From positions 62,001 to 126,000 of the forward strand of contig NZ_LFCT01000005.1 of NCBI RefSeq assembly GCF_008692605.1: a DNA stretch of 64,000 nucleotides, given 5' to 3'. The translations under genes were made by a program, and so were the position numbers. Positions 56,618 through 64,000 of the stretch are shown in pieces. This stretch comes from Sphingobium estronivorans. GTDB lineage: Bacteria; Pseudomonadota; Alphaproteobacteria; Sphingomonadales; Sphingomonadaceae. The notes under the pieces are model-generated. The model was not told where the DNA came from and made no database searches. It worked only from the letters and a program-made list of their open reading frames with translations. Each line of letters starts with the position of its first letter. The first letter of the stretch is position 1.

Positions 56618-58660
56618 ATCGCCACCCGTGCATCCCCTGCCATCCTGCCGGTATCGCCGGAGGACTGGGCGCAGCCGCATATCGCCTATCGCCGCGACGT
56701 TGACGGGCTGCGCGCGCTCGCCGTGCTGCCGGTGCTGTTCTTCCATCTCGATCTCTGGCCCTTCTATGGCGGCTTTGTCGGGGTCGACATCTTCTTCGTC
56801 ATTTCGGGCTATCTGATCGCGTCGATCATCGCGCGCGAACTGGAGCAGGGCCGGTTCACCCTGACCGGCTTTTACGCCCGCCGCATCCGCCGGATCTTCC
56901 CGGCGCTGTTCGCGATGATCGCCGTGACCATCGCGGCAGGCAGCCTGATCCTGCTGCCGCTCGACTATCGCGCCCTGGGGACGAGCGCGGTGGCGACGGT
57001 GCTGTTTTCCAGCAACTTCTATTTCGCGCGGCATAGCGGTTATTTCGGCACCGCCGCGGAGGAGGCGCCGCTGCTCCATGGCTGGTCGCTCGCGGTGGAG
57101 GAACAATTCTACATTGTCTTTCCGCTGCTGATGCTCCTCATCTTCCGGGCGGGCGGGCGCTTCCGTCCGATGCTGGGGATGGTGGCGCTGCTATCCTTCC
57201 TCGCCGCGCTGCTGCTGGTCGATCGGTCGCCGGTCACGGCCTTCTATTTGCCCTTTCCGCGGGCGTGGGAGTTTCTGGGCGGGGCGTTGCTGGCGACGGG
57301 TCGGATTCCCGCCATCCGCAGCCCCTTCGCGGCGCAGTTGTGCGGGTTCGCCGGCCTGGCGCTGATCGGATGGGCCATCCTCGACTTTTCGAACGCGACC
57401 GTCTTTCCGGGCGTCAATGCCCTGTTTCCGGTGCTGGGCGCCATGCTGATCCTGCATGCGGGGCTGACCGGATCGCTGGTCAACCGACTGCTCGGCCAAG
57501 CCGTGCCGGTGGCGATCGGCCGCATCTCCTATTCGCTCTATCTTTGGCACTGGCCGATCATCGTCTTCTGGACCTATCGCACCGATGGCGACTGGCGCTT
57601 GCGGGAGCAACTGTTGGTCATGCTGCTGTCGCTGCTGGTCGCCTGGATCAGCTGGCGGTTCGTCGAAGAGCCGTTCCGCCGGTCGCGCAGCTTCACCACG
57701 GGCCGCGCCTTCGCCTTTGCCGGGGCGCTGGTCATGACCGGGGGCGGGGCCGGGGCGCTGCTTTATTTCTCCGACGGTTTGCCATCACGGGTCGCGCCAT
57801 CGGTCGCGGCGCTCGATGCCGCGAGTCGGAGCATGGCCTATTTGCCCGCGCACTGTTCCGGCATGGCGCCGGCGCGGCATCACAGGCTTTGCCCGGTGGG
57901 CGCGCGCAACGGCACGGCGCCCAGCTTCCTCCTCTGGGGCGATTCCCATGCCCATGCGCTGAAACCCGCGTTCGACCGGGCCGGAAATGCACTGGGCCTG
58001 TCGGGGCGGATCGCGTCCTACCCCGCCTGTCCGACGCTGATGGGCCTCGACCGGCTGGACCAGCCGCCGGCCCATGATTGCAGCGAGTTCAACCGGCTGG
58101 TGCTGGAAACGCTGCGCACCACCCCGTCCATCCATACGGTTTTCCTGGTGTCGCGCTGGGGGCTTTGCGCCAACGGCAAGCGGCCGGAGGGGGGTACGCC
58201 CTGCTATCTCGGCCGGGACGAGGATGACGACCGCAGCCTCGGCCGCGACGCGCAGCTCTTCCGCGCGGGCCTTCAGGAAACGGTGCGGACGCTGGCGGCC
58301 ATGGGCAAGCAGGTGATCCTGGTCGCGCCCATCCCTGAATTCCGCCGCAATGTGCCCGAAACGCTGGCGCGGGCGGAGCTCTACAGCGAACCTGCGCCGC
58401 TCAATCTGTCGCGGGCGGACTATCTGCGGCGGCAGCGTGGCGTGTTCAACGCCTTCGACCAGATGCAGCGCCATTTTCCGGTGAAGATTCTCTATCCCCA
58501 CCGCCTGCTCTGCCGCACCGGCCATTGCGCGATGACGGCGCATGGCGTGCCGCTTTATTCCGACGACGATCATCTGTCGCGACAGGGCAGCCTGATGCTG
58601 ACCGGCATGGTTTATGATGCGATGAAGCCCGCGATCCGGGGCGCTGACAAGAAAGGCTGA
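56618..58660 (+). CDS. OafA-type acyltransferase fused to an SGNH domain; probable AUC start
   Basis: A 680-residue membrane O-acyltransferase. Residues 24-36 (YRRDVDGLRALAV) are the canonical first motif, about ten helices follow to residue 385, then a periplasmic SGNH hydrolase-like domain with GDSHAHA (Asp442-Ser443) and DDDH (His652). Such fusions acetylate O-antigen or exopolysaccharide. The frame opens at 56600 and has no ATG, GTG or TTG until GTG 56723, which would cut into motif one. An ideal GGAGGG lies seven bases before ATC at 56618, which is therefore the best start. Confidence 0.85.
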   Translation: MATRASPAILPVSPEDWAQPHIAYRRDVDGLRALAVLPVLFFHLDLWPFYGGFVGVDIFFVISGYLIASIIARELEQGRFTLTGFYARRIRRIFPALFAMIAVTIAAGSLILLPLDYRALGTSAVATVLFSSNFYFARHSGYFGTAAEEAPLLHGWSLAVEEQFYIVFPLLMLLIFRAGGRFRPMLGMVALLSFLAALLLVDRSPVTAFYLPFPRAWEFLGGALLATGRIPAIRSPFAAQLCGFAGLALIGWAILDFSNATVFPGVNALFPVLGAMLILHAGLTGSLVNRLLGQAVPVAIGRISYSLYLWHWPIIVFWTYRTDGDWRLREQLLVMLLSLLVAWISWRFVEEPFRRSRSFTTGRAFAFAGALVMTGGGAGALLYFSDGLPSRVAPSVAALDAASRSMAYLPAHCSGMAPARHHRLCPVGARNGTAPSFLLWGDSHAHALKPAFDRAGNALGLSGRIASYPACPTLMGLDRLDQPPAHDCSEFNRLVLETLRTTPSIHTVFLVSRWGLCANGKRPEGGTPCYLGRDEDDDRSLGRDAQLFRAGLQETVRTLAAMGKQVILVAPIPEFRRNVPETLARAELYSEPAPLNLSRADYLRRQRGVFNAFDQMQRHFPVKILYPHRLLCRTGHCAMTAHGVPLYSDDDHLSRQGSLMLTGMVYDAMKPAIRGADKKG

Positions 58661-58671
58661 CGGCGTCGGAT

Positions 58672-58748
58672 TGGCGACCCCGGCAGGATTCGAACCTGCG
58701 ACCATTCGCTTAGAAGGCGAATGCTCTATCCAACTGAGCTACGGGGCC
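58672..58748 (-). tRNA. tRNA-Arg (anticodon TCT), CCA encoded
   Basis: The minus strand gives 77 bases from GGCCCCG to CGGGGTC-G-CCA. The anticodon loop CTTCTAA yields TCT. D arm TAGCTCAGTTGGATAGAGC and T arm GGTTCGAATCC are canonical. It decodes AGA, a rare codon in this GC-rich genome. Confidence 0.96.
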
Positions 58749-58821
58749 GTCACCGGCTCGATAGCCGGGCTTGGCCGGTCGCGCAATCATGCGCGGCATT
58801 GCTTTTGCCGGAATGCCATTT

Positions 58822-59553
58822 ATGCACAGCGGCATGAGCGAAGAGGGGATCAGAAAAATCGACGCCTATGCGCTGGGCGCACGCCCCTTGCGCTACTTCG
58901 ATTTTTGCATGGCGGCCTTTGTCGCCATATTGCTGTTGTCCAACCTGATTGGCGCGGCGAAGCTGTCGACCGTGGGTGGCTTCACCTTCGGCGCGGGCAT
59001 TCTGTTCTTCCCCTTGGGCTATGTGCTGGGCGACGTGCTGACCGAAGTCTATGGCTATGCGCGTGCGCGGCGCTGCGTCTGGGCAGGCTTCGGCGCGATG
59101 CTGTTCATGGCGTTGATGAGCTGGGTGGTGGTGCAATTGCCGCCGGCGGAAGGCTGGCCCGACCAGAAGGCGTATGAAGCCGTGTTCGGCAGCACCTGGC
59201 GCATCGTCTTCGCATCGGTCACGGCCTTTTGGGCTGGGGAGTTCGCCAACAGCTTCGTGCTCGCCAAGATGAAGCTGCTGACGCAGGGCAAGCACCTGTG
59301 GACCCGCACCATCGGTTCGACCATCGTGGGACAGGGGGTGGACAGCCTCTTCTTCTATCCGCTCGCCTTCTACGGCATCTGGACCCAGGAACAGGTGCTG
59401 ACCGTGATGATCACCAACTGGGCGATGAAGGTCGGCTGGGAAGTGGTGCTCACGCCTGTGACCTATATGGTGGTCAACGGCCTGAAGCGGGCCGAGGGGC
59501 TGGATGTGTATGACGAGGGCACGAATTTCACGCCCTTCCGCGCCAGCCTCTGA
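58822..59553 (+). CDS. Queuosine precursor transporter (YhhQ/QueT-type, VUT family)
   Basis: A 243-residue inner-membrane permease with about six helices, of the VUT/YhhQ family that imports queuosine precursors such as preQ0. It shows RYFDFCMAAFVAILLLSNLI near residue 25, FPLGYVLGDVLTEVYGYARA and VGQGVDSLFFYPLAFYG. The start is uncertain: the ATG at 58822 has GGA nine bases upstream; 58813 and 58834 are in frame. It abuts the end of truA, convergent with no intergenic space. Confidence 0.87.
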   Translation: MHSGMSEEGIRKIDAYALGARPLRYFDFCMAAFVAILLLSNLIGAAKLSTVGGFTFGAGILFFPLGYVLGDVLTEVYGYARARRCVWAGFGAMLFMALMSWVVVQLPPAEGWPDQKAYEAVFGSTWRIVFASVTAFWAGEFANSFVLAKMKLLTQGKHLWTRTIGSTIVGQGVDSLFFYPLAFYGIWTQEQVLTVMITNWAMKVGWEVVLTPVTYMVVNGLKRAEGLDVYDEGTNFTPFRASL

Positions 59554-60300
59554 TCACCCGCCCGGATAGCGGGCGCTGACGAAATATAGTCCGTCCGGCG
59601 GCGCATTGAGGCCCAAGGCGGCGCGATCCTGCGCATCGCGGGCCGTTTCCAGATCGCCGATGGACCAGCGGCCCATGCCTACCATGGCCAGACAGCCGAC
59701 CATCGATCGCACCTGATGATGGAGGAAGGATCGTGCCTCCGCGTAGATCGCGATGCGGTCGCCGACACGCTCCACGTCCAGCCGGTCCAGCGTCTTGACC
59801 GGACTTTCCGCCTGGCAATGGGCCGAGCGGAAGGTGGTGAAGTCATGCCGCCCGACCAGAAGCTGCGCCGCATCGTGCATGGCGGCTTCGTCCAGCGGCT
59901 GGATCACGCGCCAGCATAGCCCGCTCTCCCAGGTCAGCGGCGCGCGCCGGTTGGCGATGCGATAGACATAGGAGCGGCCAAGGCAGGAAAAGCGCGCATG
60001 CCAATCGTCGGGTACGACCTCGCAGGCCAGAATCGCAACCGGATCGGGCCGGAGAAGCGCGTTCAGCGCCTCCATCAGGCGGAACGGCGTCATCTCCTTT
60101 TCAATGTCCGCATGGGCACGCATGGCCAAGCCATGGACGCCCGCATCGGTGCGCCCCGCCGCGTGGATCACGGCCTGTTCGCCGGTGACGGCGCGGATCG
60201 CGTCCTCTATCGCCTGCTGGACGCTGGGGCCATGGGCCTGCCGTTGCCAGCCCATGAAGGGGCGGCCGTCAAATTCGACGGTGAAGGCGAAACGGGTCAT
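59554..60300 (-). CDS. truA: tRNA pseudouridine(38-40) synthase
   Basis: Isomerises uridines 38-40 in the tRNA anticodon stem. The 248-residue enzyme starts [12 protein letters not shown] and has the catalytic Asp52 in GRTDAGVHG, as well as RSYVYRI and [10 protein letters not shown] in the active-site region. The ATG is four bases after the fmt stop, so the pair is an operon; the upstream open frame overlaps fmt. The stop abuts the convergent transporter gene. Confidence 0.96.
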   Translation of the reverse strand: MTRFAFTVEFDGRPFMGWQRQAHGPSVQQAIEDAIRAVTGEQAVIHAAGRTDAGVHGLAMRAHADIEKEMTPFRLMEALNALLRPDPVAILACEVVPDDWHARFSCLGRSYVYRIANRRAPLTWESGLCWRVIQPLDEAAMHDAAQLLVGRHDFTTFRSAHCQAESPVKTLDRLDVERVGDRIAIYAEARSFLHHQVRSMVGCLAMVGMGRWSIGDLETARDAQDRAALGLNAPPDGLYFVSARYPGG

Positions 60301-60304
60301 AGGG

Positions 60305-61225
60305 TCAGGCGTCGATCCGGCTGCCCGCAGGCATGTCATAGCCGCGCAGCAATTCGCCCGCGGACATCGCGCCCTTGCCTGCGCGCTGGATCAGCGTCGG
60401 GCGGATCGCGCCATGGCCGCAGCCGATCAGCAGGCTGTTGTCGAGCAGTTCGCCCGCCCTGTTCTCCCTGCTGCCTTCATGATCCTCGACATGGGCGGTC
60501 AGGATGCGGAACCGTTCGCCGCGATATTCGAAAAAGGCGCCGGGGAAAGGATTGAAGGCGCGCACCTGCCGCTCGACCTGATGCGCGTCGCGGCTGAAGT
60601 CGATGCGCGATTCGGCCTTTTCGATCTTGGACGCATAGGTGACGCCGTCCTCCGGTTGGGGCACCGGGGGATGCAGGTCGATGTCGTCCAGCACCTCGAC
60701 CATCAGTTCCGCGCCCGCTTCGGCCAGTTCCTGCGTCAACGCGCCGGCGGTCTTGTCCTCGACCGGGGTGACATGCTTGGCGCGCATCGGCCCGGTGTCG
60801 AGTCCCGCTTCCATGTCCATGATCGTGACGCCGATGACATTGTCGCCCGCCAATATGGCGCGTTGGATCGGCGCCGCGCCCCGCCAGCGGGGCAGCAGGG
60901 AGGCATGGATGTTCATGCAGCCCAGGCGCGGCGCATCGAGAATCGGGCGCGGCAGGATCAAGCCATAGGCGGCGACCACTGCGACATCGGCGTTCAGCGC
61001 GGCGAAGGCGGCCTGCACTTCCGCATCCTTAAGGGACACCGGCGTGCGGACTTCGATCCCCATTTCCTCGGCCTTGGCATGGACAGGGGAGGGGCGCAGC
61101 GCCTTGCCGCGCCCCGCCGGACGGGGCGGCTGGCTGTAGACGGCGACGATCTCATGCCCGGCCTTGGCCAGTGCGGCCAGAGCCGGAACGGCGAAATCGG
61201 GGGTTCCCATATAGACGATACGCAT
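60305..61225 (-). CDS. fmt: Methionyl-tRNA formyltransferase
   Basis: Formylates Met-tRNAfMet so that it can start translation. The 306-residue protein starts [19 protein letters not shown] and has the formyl-folate site [20 protein letters not shown] with catalytic Asn and His, and GLDTGPM with the active Asp. A C-terminal OB-like domain follows from about residue 205. It is divergent from recR with 54 bases between. Normally fmt and def adjoin; here def is across on the other strand. Confidence 0.97.
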   Translation of the reverse strand: MRIVYMGTPDFAVPALAALAKAGHEIVAVYSQPPRPAGRGKALRPSPVHAKAEEMGIEVRTPVSLKDAEVQAAFAALNADVAVVAAYGLILPRPILDAPRLGCMNIHASLLPRWRGAAPIQRAILAGDNVIGVTIMDMEAGLDTGPMRAKHVTPVEDKTAGALTQELAEAGAELMVEVLDDIDLHPPVPQPEDGVTYASKIEKAESRIDFSRDAHQVERQVRAFNPFPGAFFEYRGERFRILTAHVEDHEGSRENRAGELLDNSLLIGCGHGAIRPTLIQRAGKGAMSAGELLRGYDMPAGSRIDA

Positions 61226-61279
61226 GGCGGCACCTCAAACCCCTTGTGCCCACGACTTGCAAGCCCTTATTCCGGTTCC

Positions 61280-61876
61280 ATGGCTTCTCCCGAAATCGAA
61301 GCGCTGACGCAGGCGCTCTCCCGCCTGCCCGGCCTTGGCCCGCGTTCGGCGCGGCGCGCTGTGCTGCATCTGCTCAAGAAGCGCGAATCCGCGCTGGAGC
61401 CGCTGCTGCGCGCGCTCGATGCGGTGAACGATCGGCTGGTGACGTGCAGCCTATGCGGCAATGTCGATACCGTCGACCCCTGCGGCATCTGCGCCGACAC
61501 GAGGCGCGATGCGCGCGCGCTCTGCGTGGTGGAGGATGTGGCGGATCTGTGGGCGCTGGACAAGTCGCGGCTGTTTCCGGGGCGCTTCCATGTGCTGGGC
61601 GGGCGGCTTTCGGCGCTGGAGGGTGTCCGGCCGGAGGATCTGAGTATCGACGCGCTGGTGGCGCGGGTTGAGGCTGGGGGTATCGATGAGGTTGTGCTGG
61701 CGATGAACGCCACGCTGGAGGGGCAGACGACCGCCCATTATCTGGCGGAGCGGCTGGAGCAATTTCCCGTCCGTCTGACCCAGCTTGCCCATGGCGTGCC
61801 GGTCGGCGGGGAGCTGGATTATCTGGACGAAGGCACGCTGGCACAGGCGCTGAGGGCGCGGCGCCCGGTCGCTTGA
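61280..61876 (+). CDS. recR: Recombination protein RecR
   Basis: Ring-forming partner of RecO and RecF that helps RecA load at gaps. The 198-residue protein begins [20 protein letters not shown] with the helix-hairpin-helix ([13 protein letters not shown]), then a four-cysteine zinc motif ([16 protein letters not shown]) and a Toprim domain with [12 protein letters not shown]. No strong Shine-Dalgarno is visible. A frame open far upstream is antisense to fmt and is not used. It is followed by def, 31 bases away. Confidence 0.96.
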   Translation: MASPEIEALTQALSRLPGLGPRSARRAVLHLLKKRESALEPLLRALDAVNDRLVTCSLCGNVDTVDPCGICADTRRDARALCVVEDVADLWALDKSRLFPGRFHVLGGRLSALEGVRPEDLSIDALVARVEAGGIDEVVLAMNATLEGQTTAHYLAERLEQFPVRLTQLAHGVPVGGELDYLDEGTLAQALRARRPVA

Positions 61877-61907
61877 ATTTTCCCGGCTATCCGATTATTT
61901 TAGGCGC

Positions 61908-62438
61908 ATGGCCATTCTTCCCATTTTGGAGGCGCCCGATCCGCGCCTGCGTACCATTTCGTCTCCGGTTGAGGCGATCGATGATGATTTGCAGCGTCTG
62001 ATCGATGACATGTTCGAGACGATGTACGATGCGCCCGGCATCGGCCTGGCGGCGATCCAGGTCGGCGTGCCCAAGCGCGTGCTGGTGATGGACCTCCAGG
62101 AACCGGAATCGGACGAGGAGGATGCGCCGCCGGTCAAGAAGCCGATGGTGTTCATCAATCCGGAGATTCTCGAAGATTCGGAAGATCTGTCGGTTTACAA
62201 TGAGGGTTGCCTGTCGGTCCCCGACCAGTTCGCCGAAGTCGAACGGCCCGCATCCATCCGCGCAAGCTGGATGGACCGCGACGGCCGCATCCATGAGGAG
62301 CGACTGGAAGGGTTGCTCGCAACCTGCCTCCAGCACGAGATGGATCATTTGCAGGGCGTGCTGTTCATCGACCATCTGTCGCGCCTGAAGCGGGACATGC
62401 TGATGAAAAAACTGACCAAGGCGCGCAAGGCGGCTTGA
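61908..62438 (+). CDS. def: Peptide deformylase
   Basis: Removes the N-formyl group from new proteins. The 176-residue metalloenzyme has the three motifs [10 protein letters not shown] (about 44-53), EGCLS with metal ligand Cys101, and QHEMDHL with His143, Glu144 and His147. An acidic insert ([11 protein letters not shown]) lies at about 64-74. A 17-bp perfect terminator hairpin follows the stop. It completes the formylation cycle with fmt, which lies across the divergent junction. Confidence 0.97.
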   Translation: MAILPILEAPDPRLRTISSPVEAIDDDLQRLIDDMFETMYDAPGIGLAAIQVGVPKRVLVMDLQEPESDEEDAPPVKKPMVFINPEILEDSEDLSVYNEGCLSVPDQFAEVERPASIRASWMDRDGRIHEERLEGLLATCLQHEMDHLQGVLFIDHLSRLKRDMLMKKLTKARKAA

Positions 62439-62457
62439 GGTCCGGCGAGAGGTTGAG

Positions 62458-62495
62458 ACAAAAGCGCCCCGGCCAGAAGGCCGGGGCGCTTTTGT
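62458..62495. terminator. Strong intrinsic terminator after def
   Basis: A perfect 17-bp stem, ACAAAAGCGCCCCGGCC with its complement, encloses the tetraloop AGAA. A4/T4 flanks within the stem could serve both strands; phoB converges on it from 62584. Confidence 0.92.
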
Positions 62496-62515
62496 TTGGC
62501 GGCAAGACCCTGCAC

Positions 62516-62570
62516 AGAGCATCGTGCGAAAAGGTGGAATCCGGCTTTTCGCAAACAACGATGCGACACA
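62516..62570. repeat. Copy 2 of the dispersed palindromic element
   Basis: GCATCGT (62519-62525) and ACGATGC (62558-62564) are inverted outer arms. Inside, GCGAAAAG (62526-62533) pairs with CTTTTCGC (62545-62552) across an 11-base loop. It lies between the def terminator and the convergent phoB stop. It is the most complete of the three copies noticed here (others near 5904 and 27501). Confidence 0.8.
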
Positions 62571-62583
62571 GAATTAGTCGTCC

Positions 62584-63285
62584 TTACGCCACCCCATCCG
62601 TATCCAGCGCATAGCCTGCCGATCGAACGGTACGGATGATGTCGTGATAGCGTCCATCCGCATTGATGGCCTTGCGCAGGCGGCGGATATGCACGTCCAC
62701 CGTGCGCAGTTCGATGTCGCTGTCCTGCCCCCACACGCTGTCGAGTAGACGCTCGCGCGAGAAGACCCAGCCCGGATGCTCCAGGAAATGTTTCAGCAGG
62801 CGGAATTCGGTCGGCCCCAGCGGGATCACCTGTCCGCCGCGACGGACCTTGTGGCCCACCGTATCCATCTCGACATCCGCGAAGGTCAGCGTTTCCCCCG
62901 CCAGCGCCGGGCGCACGCGCCGCAGCACCGCGCCGACGCGCGCCACCAGCTCGCGGGGCGAGAAAGGCTTGGTCACATAATCGTCCGCGCCGGTTTCCAG
63001 CCCCCGGACGCGATCCTCTTCCTCGCCGCGCGCGGTCAGCATGATGATCGGCACGTTCGCCGTGCCGTTCATGCGACGCAGGCGGCGGCAAACCTCGATC
63101 CCCGACAGGCTTTCCACCATCCAGTCGAGCAGCACGATGTCGGGCACATTTTCCTGCGCCATCAACAATGCCTCTTCGCCGTCGACGGTGTGGGAAACCT
63201 CGAAATCCTCCCGTTTGAAGTGCCAGATGAGGAGTTCGGCCAGCGCCGCGTCATCCTCCACCAGAAGCATTTTGGCGCGGGCCAT
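62584..63285 (-). CDS. phoB: Phosphate regulon response regulator PhoB
   Basis: OmpR-type regulator that activates phosphate-uptake genes. The 233-residue protein has a receiver domain (residues 1-120) with VEDD near residue 10, phospho-acceptor Asp54 (LLDWM) and the TARGEE and TKPFSP motifs. A winged-helix domain follows with VHIRRLRKAI and IRTVRSAGYAL. AGGAGGAC precedes the ATG, two bases after the phoU stop. It would be phosphorylated by PhoR, which is not in this window. Confidence 0.96.
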   Translation of the reverse strand: MARAKMLLVEDDAALAELLIWHFKREDFEVSHTVDGEEALLMAQENVPDIVLLDWMVESLSGIEVCRRLRRMNGTANVPIIMLTARGEEEDRVRGLETGADDYVTKPFSPRELVARVGAVLRRVRPALAGETLTFADVEMDTVGHKVRRGGQVIPLGPTEFRLLKHFLEHPGWVFSRERLLDSVWGQDSDIELRTVDVHIRRLRKAINADGRYHDIIRTVRSAGYALDTDGVA

Positions 63286-63287
63286 GC

Positions 63288-63980
63288 TCAGTCCTCCTGG
63301 TTCTGGCCGCCGCGCTCGCGTTCGGGCGCCGTATTGCCGGTTGCGGCGTAATAGACCATTTCCGCCACGTTCGTGGCATGGTCGCCGATGCGCTCGATAT
63401 TCTTGGCGATGAACAGCAGATGCGCGCATTCGCTGATCGTCTTGGGATTTTCGACCATGAAGGTGACGAGCGTGCGAAACACGCTGTTGTAGAAATCGTC
63501 CACCACCGTATCGCGCTCGATCACGGCCAGGGCCAGATCCGCATTGCGCGCGGCAAAGGCGTTCAACGCATCCTGCACCATCTCACCCGCGACCTGGCCC
63601 ATGGAAGGGAGAAGCGCGATCGGCTCCTGCATGCGCTGATTGGCATTCATCAGCGGCACGCGCTTGGCGATGTTCTTCGCATAGTCGCCGATGCGTTCGA
63701 CCACGCTGACGATCTTGAGCGCCGCGATCACGTCGCGCAGGTCGTTCGCCATCGGCGCGCGAAGGGCGATGACCTCGATCGCCAGCTTTTCGACTTCCGC
63801 CTCGATCGCGTCGATGCGCTTGTCATCGGCGACGACGTCCGCCGCCATCGCCCTGTCATGGCGTTGCAGCGCGAGCATCGCCTTTTCGATCGCCTCTTCC
63901 GCGCGACCGCCCATTTCGGCGATCAGACCGCGCAGCTTGTCCATTTCCTGGTCGAACGCCTTGATCGTATGTTCCGCCAT
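63288..63980 (-). CDS. phoU: Phosphate signalling protein PhoU
   Basis: Negative regulator that links the Pst transporter to the PhoR/PhoB system. The 230-residue protein has two repeats of a three-helix bundle with the metal-binding motifs VVERIGDYAKNIA (first) and NIERIGDHATNVAEM (second). Start ATG at 63980 follows GGGGAAAG. The upstream pstB gene would lie outside the window. It forms an operon with phoB. Confidence 0.96.
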   Translation of the reverse strand: MAEHTIKAFDQEMDKLRGLIAEMGGRAEEAIEKAMLALQRHDRAMAADVVADDKRIDAIEAEVEKLAIEVIALRAPMANDLRDVIAALKIVSVVERIGDYAKNIAKRVPLMNANQRMQEPIALLPSMGQVAGEMVQDALNAFAARNADLALAVIERDTVVDDFYNSVFRTLVTFMVENPKTISECAHLLFIAKNIERIGDHATNVAEMVYYAATGNTAPERERGGQNQED

Positions 63981-64000
63981 ATTCTTGTCTTTCCCCTGAT

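Noticed and set aside
60104..61279. Extension of the recR frame 392 codons upstream
   Set aside because: It covers truA and fmt antisense; RecR is complete from 61280.

Overview
The window reads as a chromosomal segment of a GC-rich alphaproteobacterium of the Sphingomonadaceae, most likely Sphingobium or a close relative. This is inferred from protein character and gene order; no database was searched. Supporting signs are a PopZ-type polar protein beside a TolC gene, an ATP synthase epsilon subunit with no C-terminal helical domain, a TonB-dependent receptor, DUF2292 and DUF2490 proteins, and intergenic palindromes of the type scattered through sphingomonad genomes. Almost everything is core or conserved accessory sequence. 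I see no phage, insertion sequence, CRISPR array, integrase or restriction system.

Layout. 1-5.8 kb: 3' part of ftsH, a small unknown gene, guaB, rsmB and a secreted TPR protein. 6-12.4 kb (minus): the envelope/ribosome operon lptD-surA-pdxA-rsmA, followed by a small outer-membrane protein. 12.5-15 kb: pepA-holC and ndk. 15-17.3 kb: palindromic repeats, a small low-GC membrane gene, a glutathione S-transferase, a TSUP permease and tRNA-Cys. 17.4-27.5 kb: methyltransferase-tolC-popZ, an S9 peptidase and an alpha/beta hydrolase, then valS and a MATE exporter. 27.5-32 kb: HerA-like ATPase, acyltransferase, LLM oxidoreductase and a lone Hpt protein. 32-36.8 kb (minus): yfgM-like, bamB, der, tusA, with panB upstream. 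36.8-41.3 kb: TonB receptor, DUF2292 protein and RBBP9-type hydrolase with two similar candidate operators, then OsmC. 41.2-43.7 kb: EamA permease and a solitary cpaF.

43.9-49.3 kb (minus): F1 ATP synthase operon atpH-A-[LysE-family exporter]-G-D-C, with the exporter gene tightly embedded. 49.5-55.3 kb: membrane-anchored trypsin-like protease, ada, DUF1289, priA and a DUF2490 protein. 55.4-58.7 kb: transaldolase (fsa type), a monooxygenase-fold protein, and an OafA-type acyltransferase-SGNH fusion that appears to start at a rare AUC codon; then tRNA-Arg. 58.8-62.4 kb: queuosine-precursor transporter, fmt-truA on minus, divergent recR-def on plus. 62.5-64 kb (minus): phoU-phoB, the tail of a Pst/Pho operon.

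The genes serve protein quality control (FtsH, SurA, BamB, YfgM, PepA, Def), outer-membrane assembly (LptD, BamB), translation (RsmA, RsmB, ValS, Fmt, TruA, Der), replication and repair (HolC, PriA, RecR, Ada), energy (ATP synthase) and nutrient sensing (PhoU/PhoB; perhaps sulfur around 37-40.5 kb). The most unusual items are the exporter gene inside the atp operon, the AUC start, the paired operator-like sites near DUF2292, and a 3'-end repeat that abuts stop codons.
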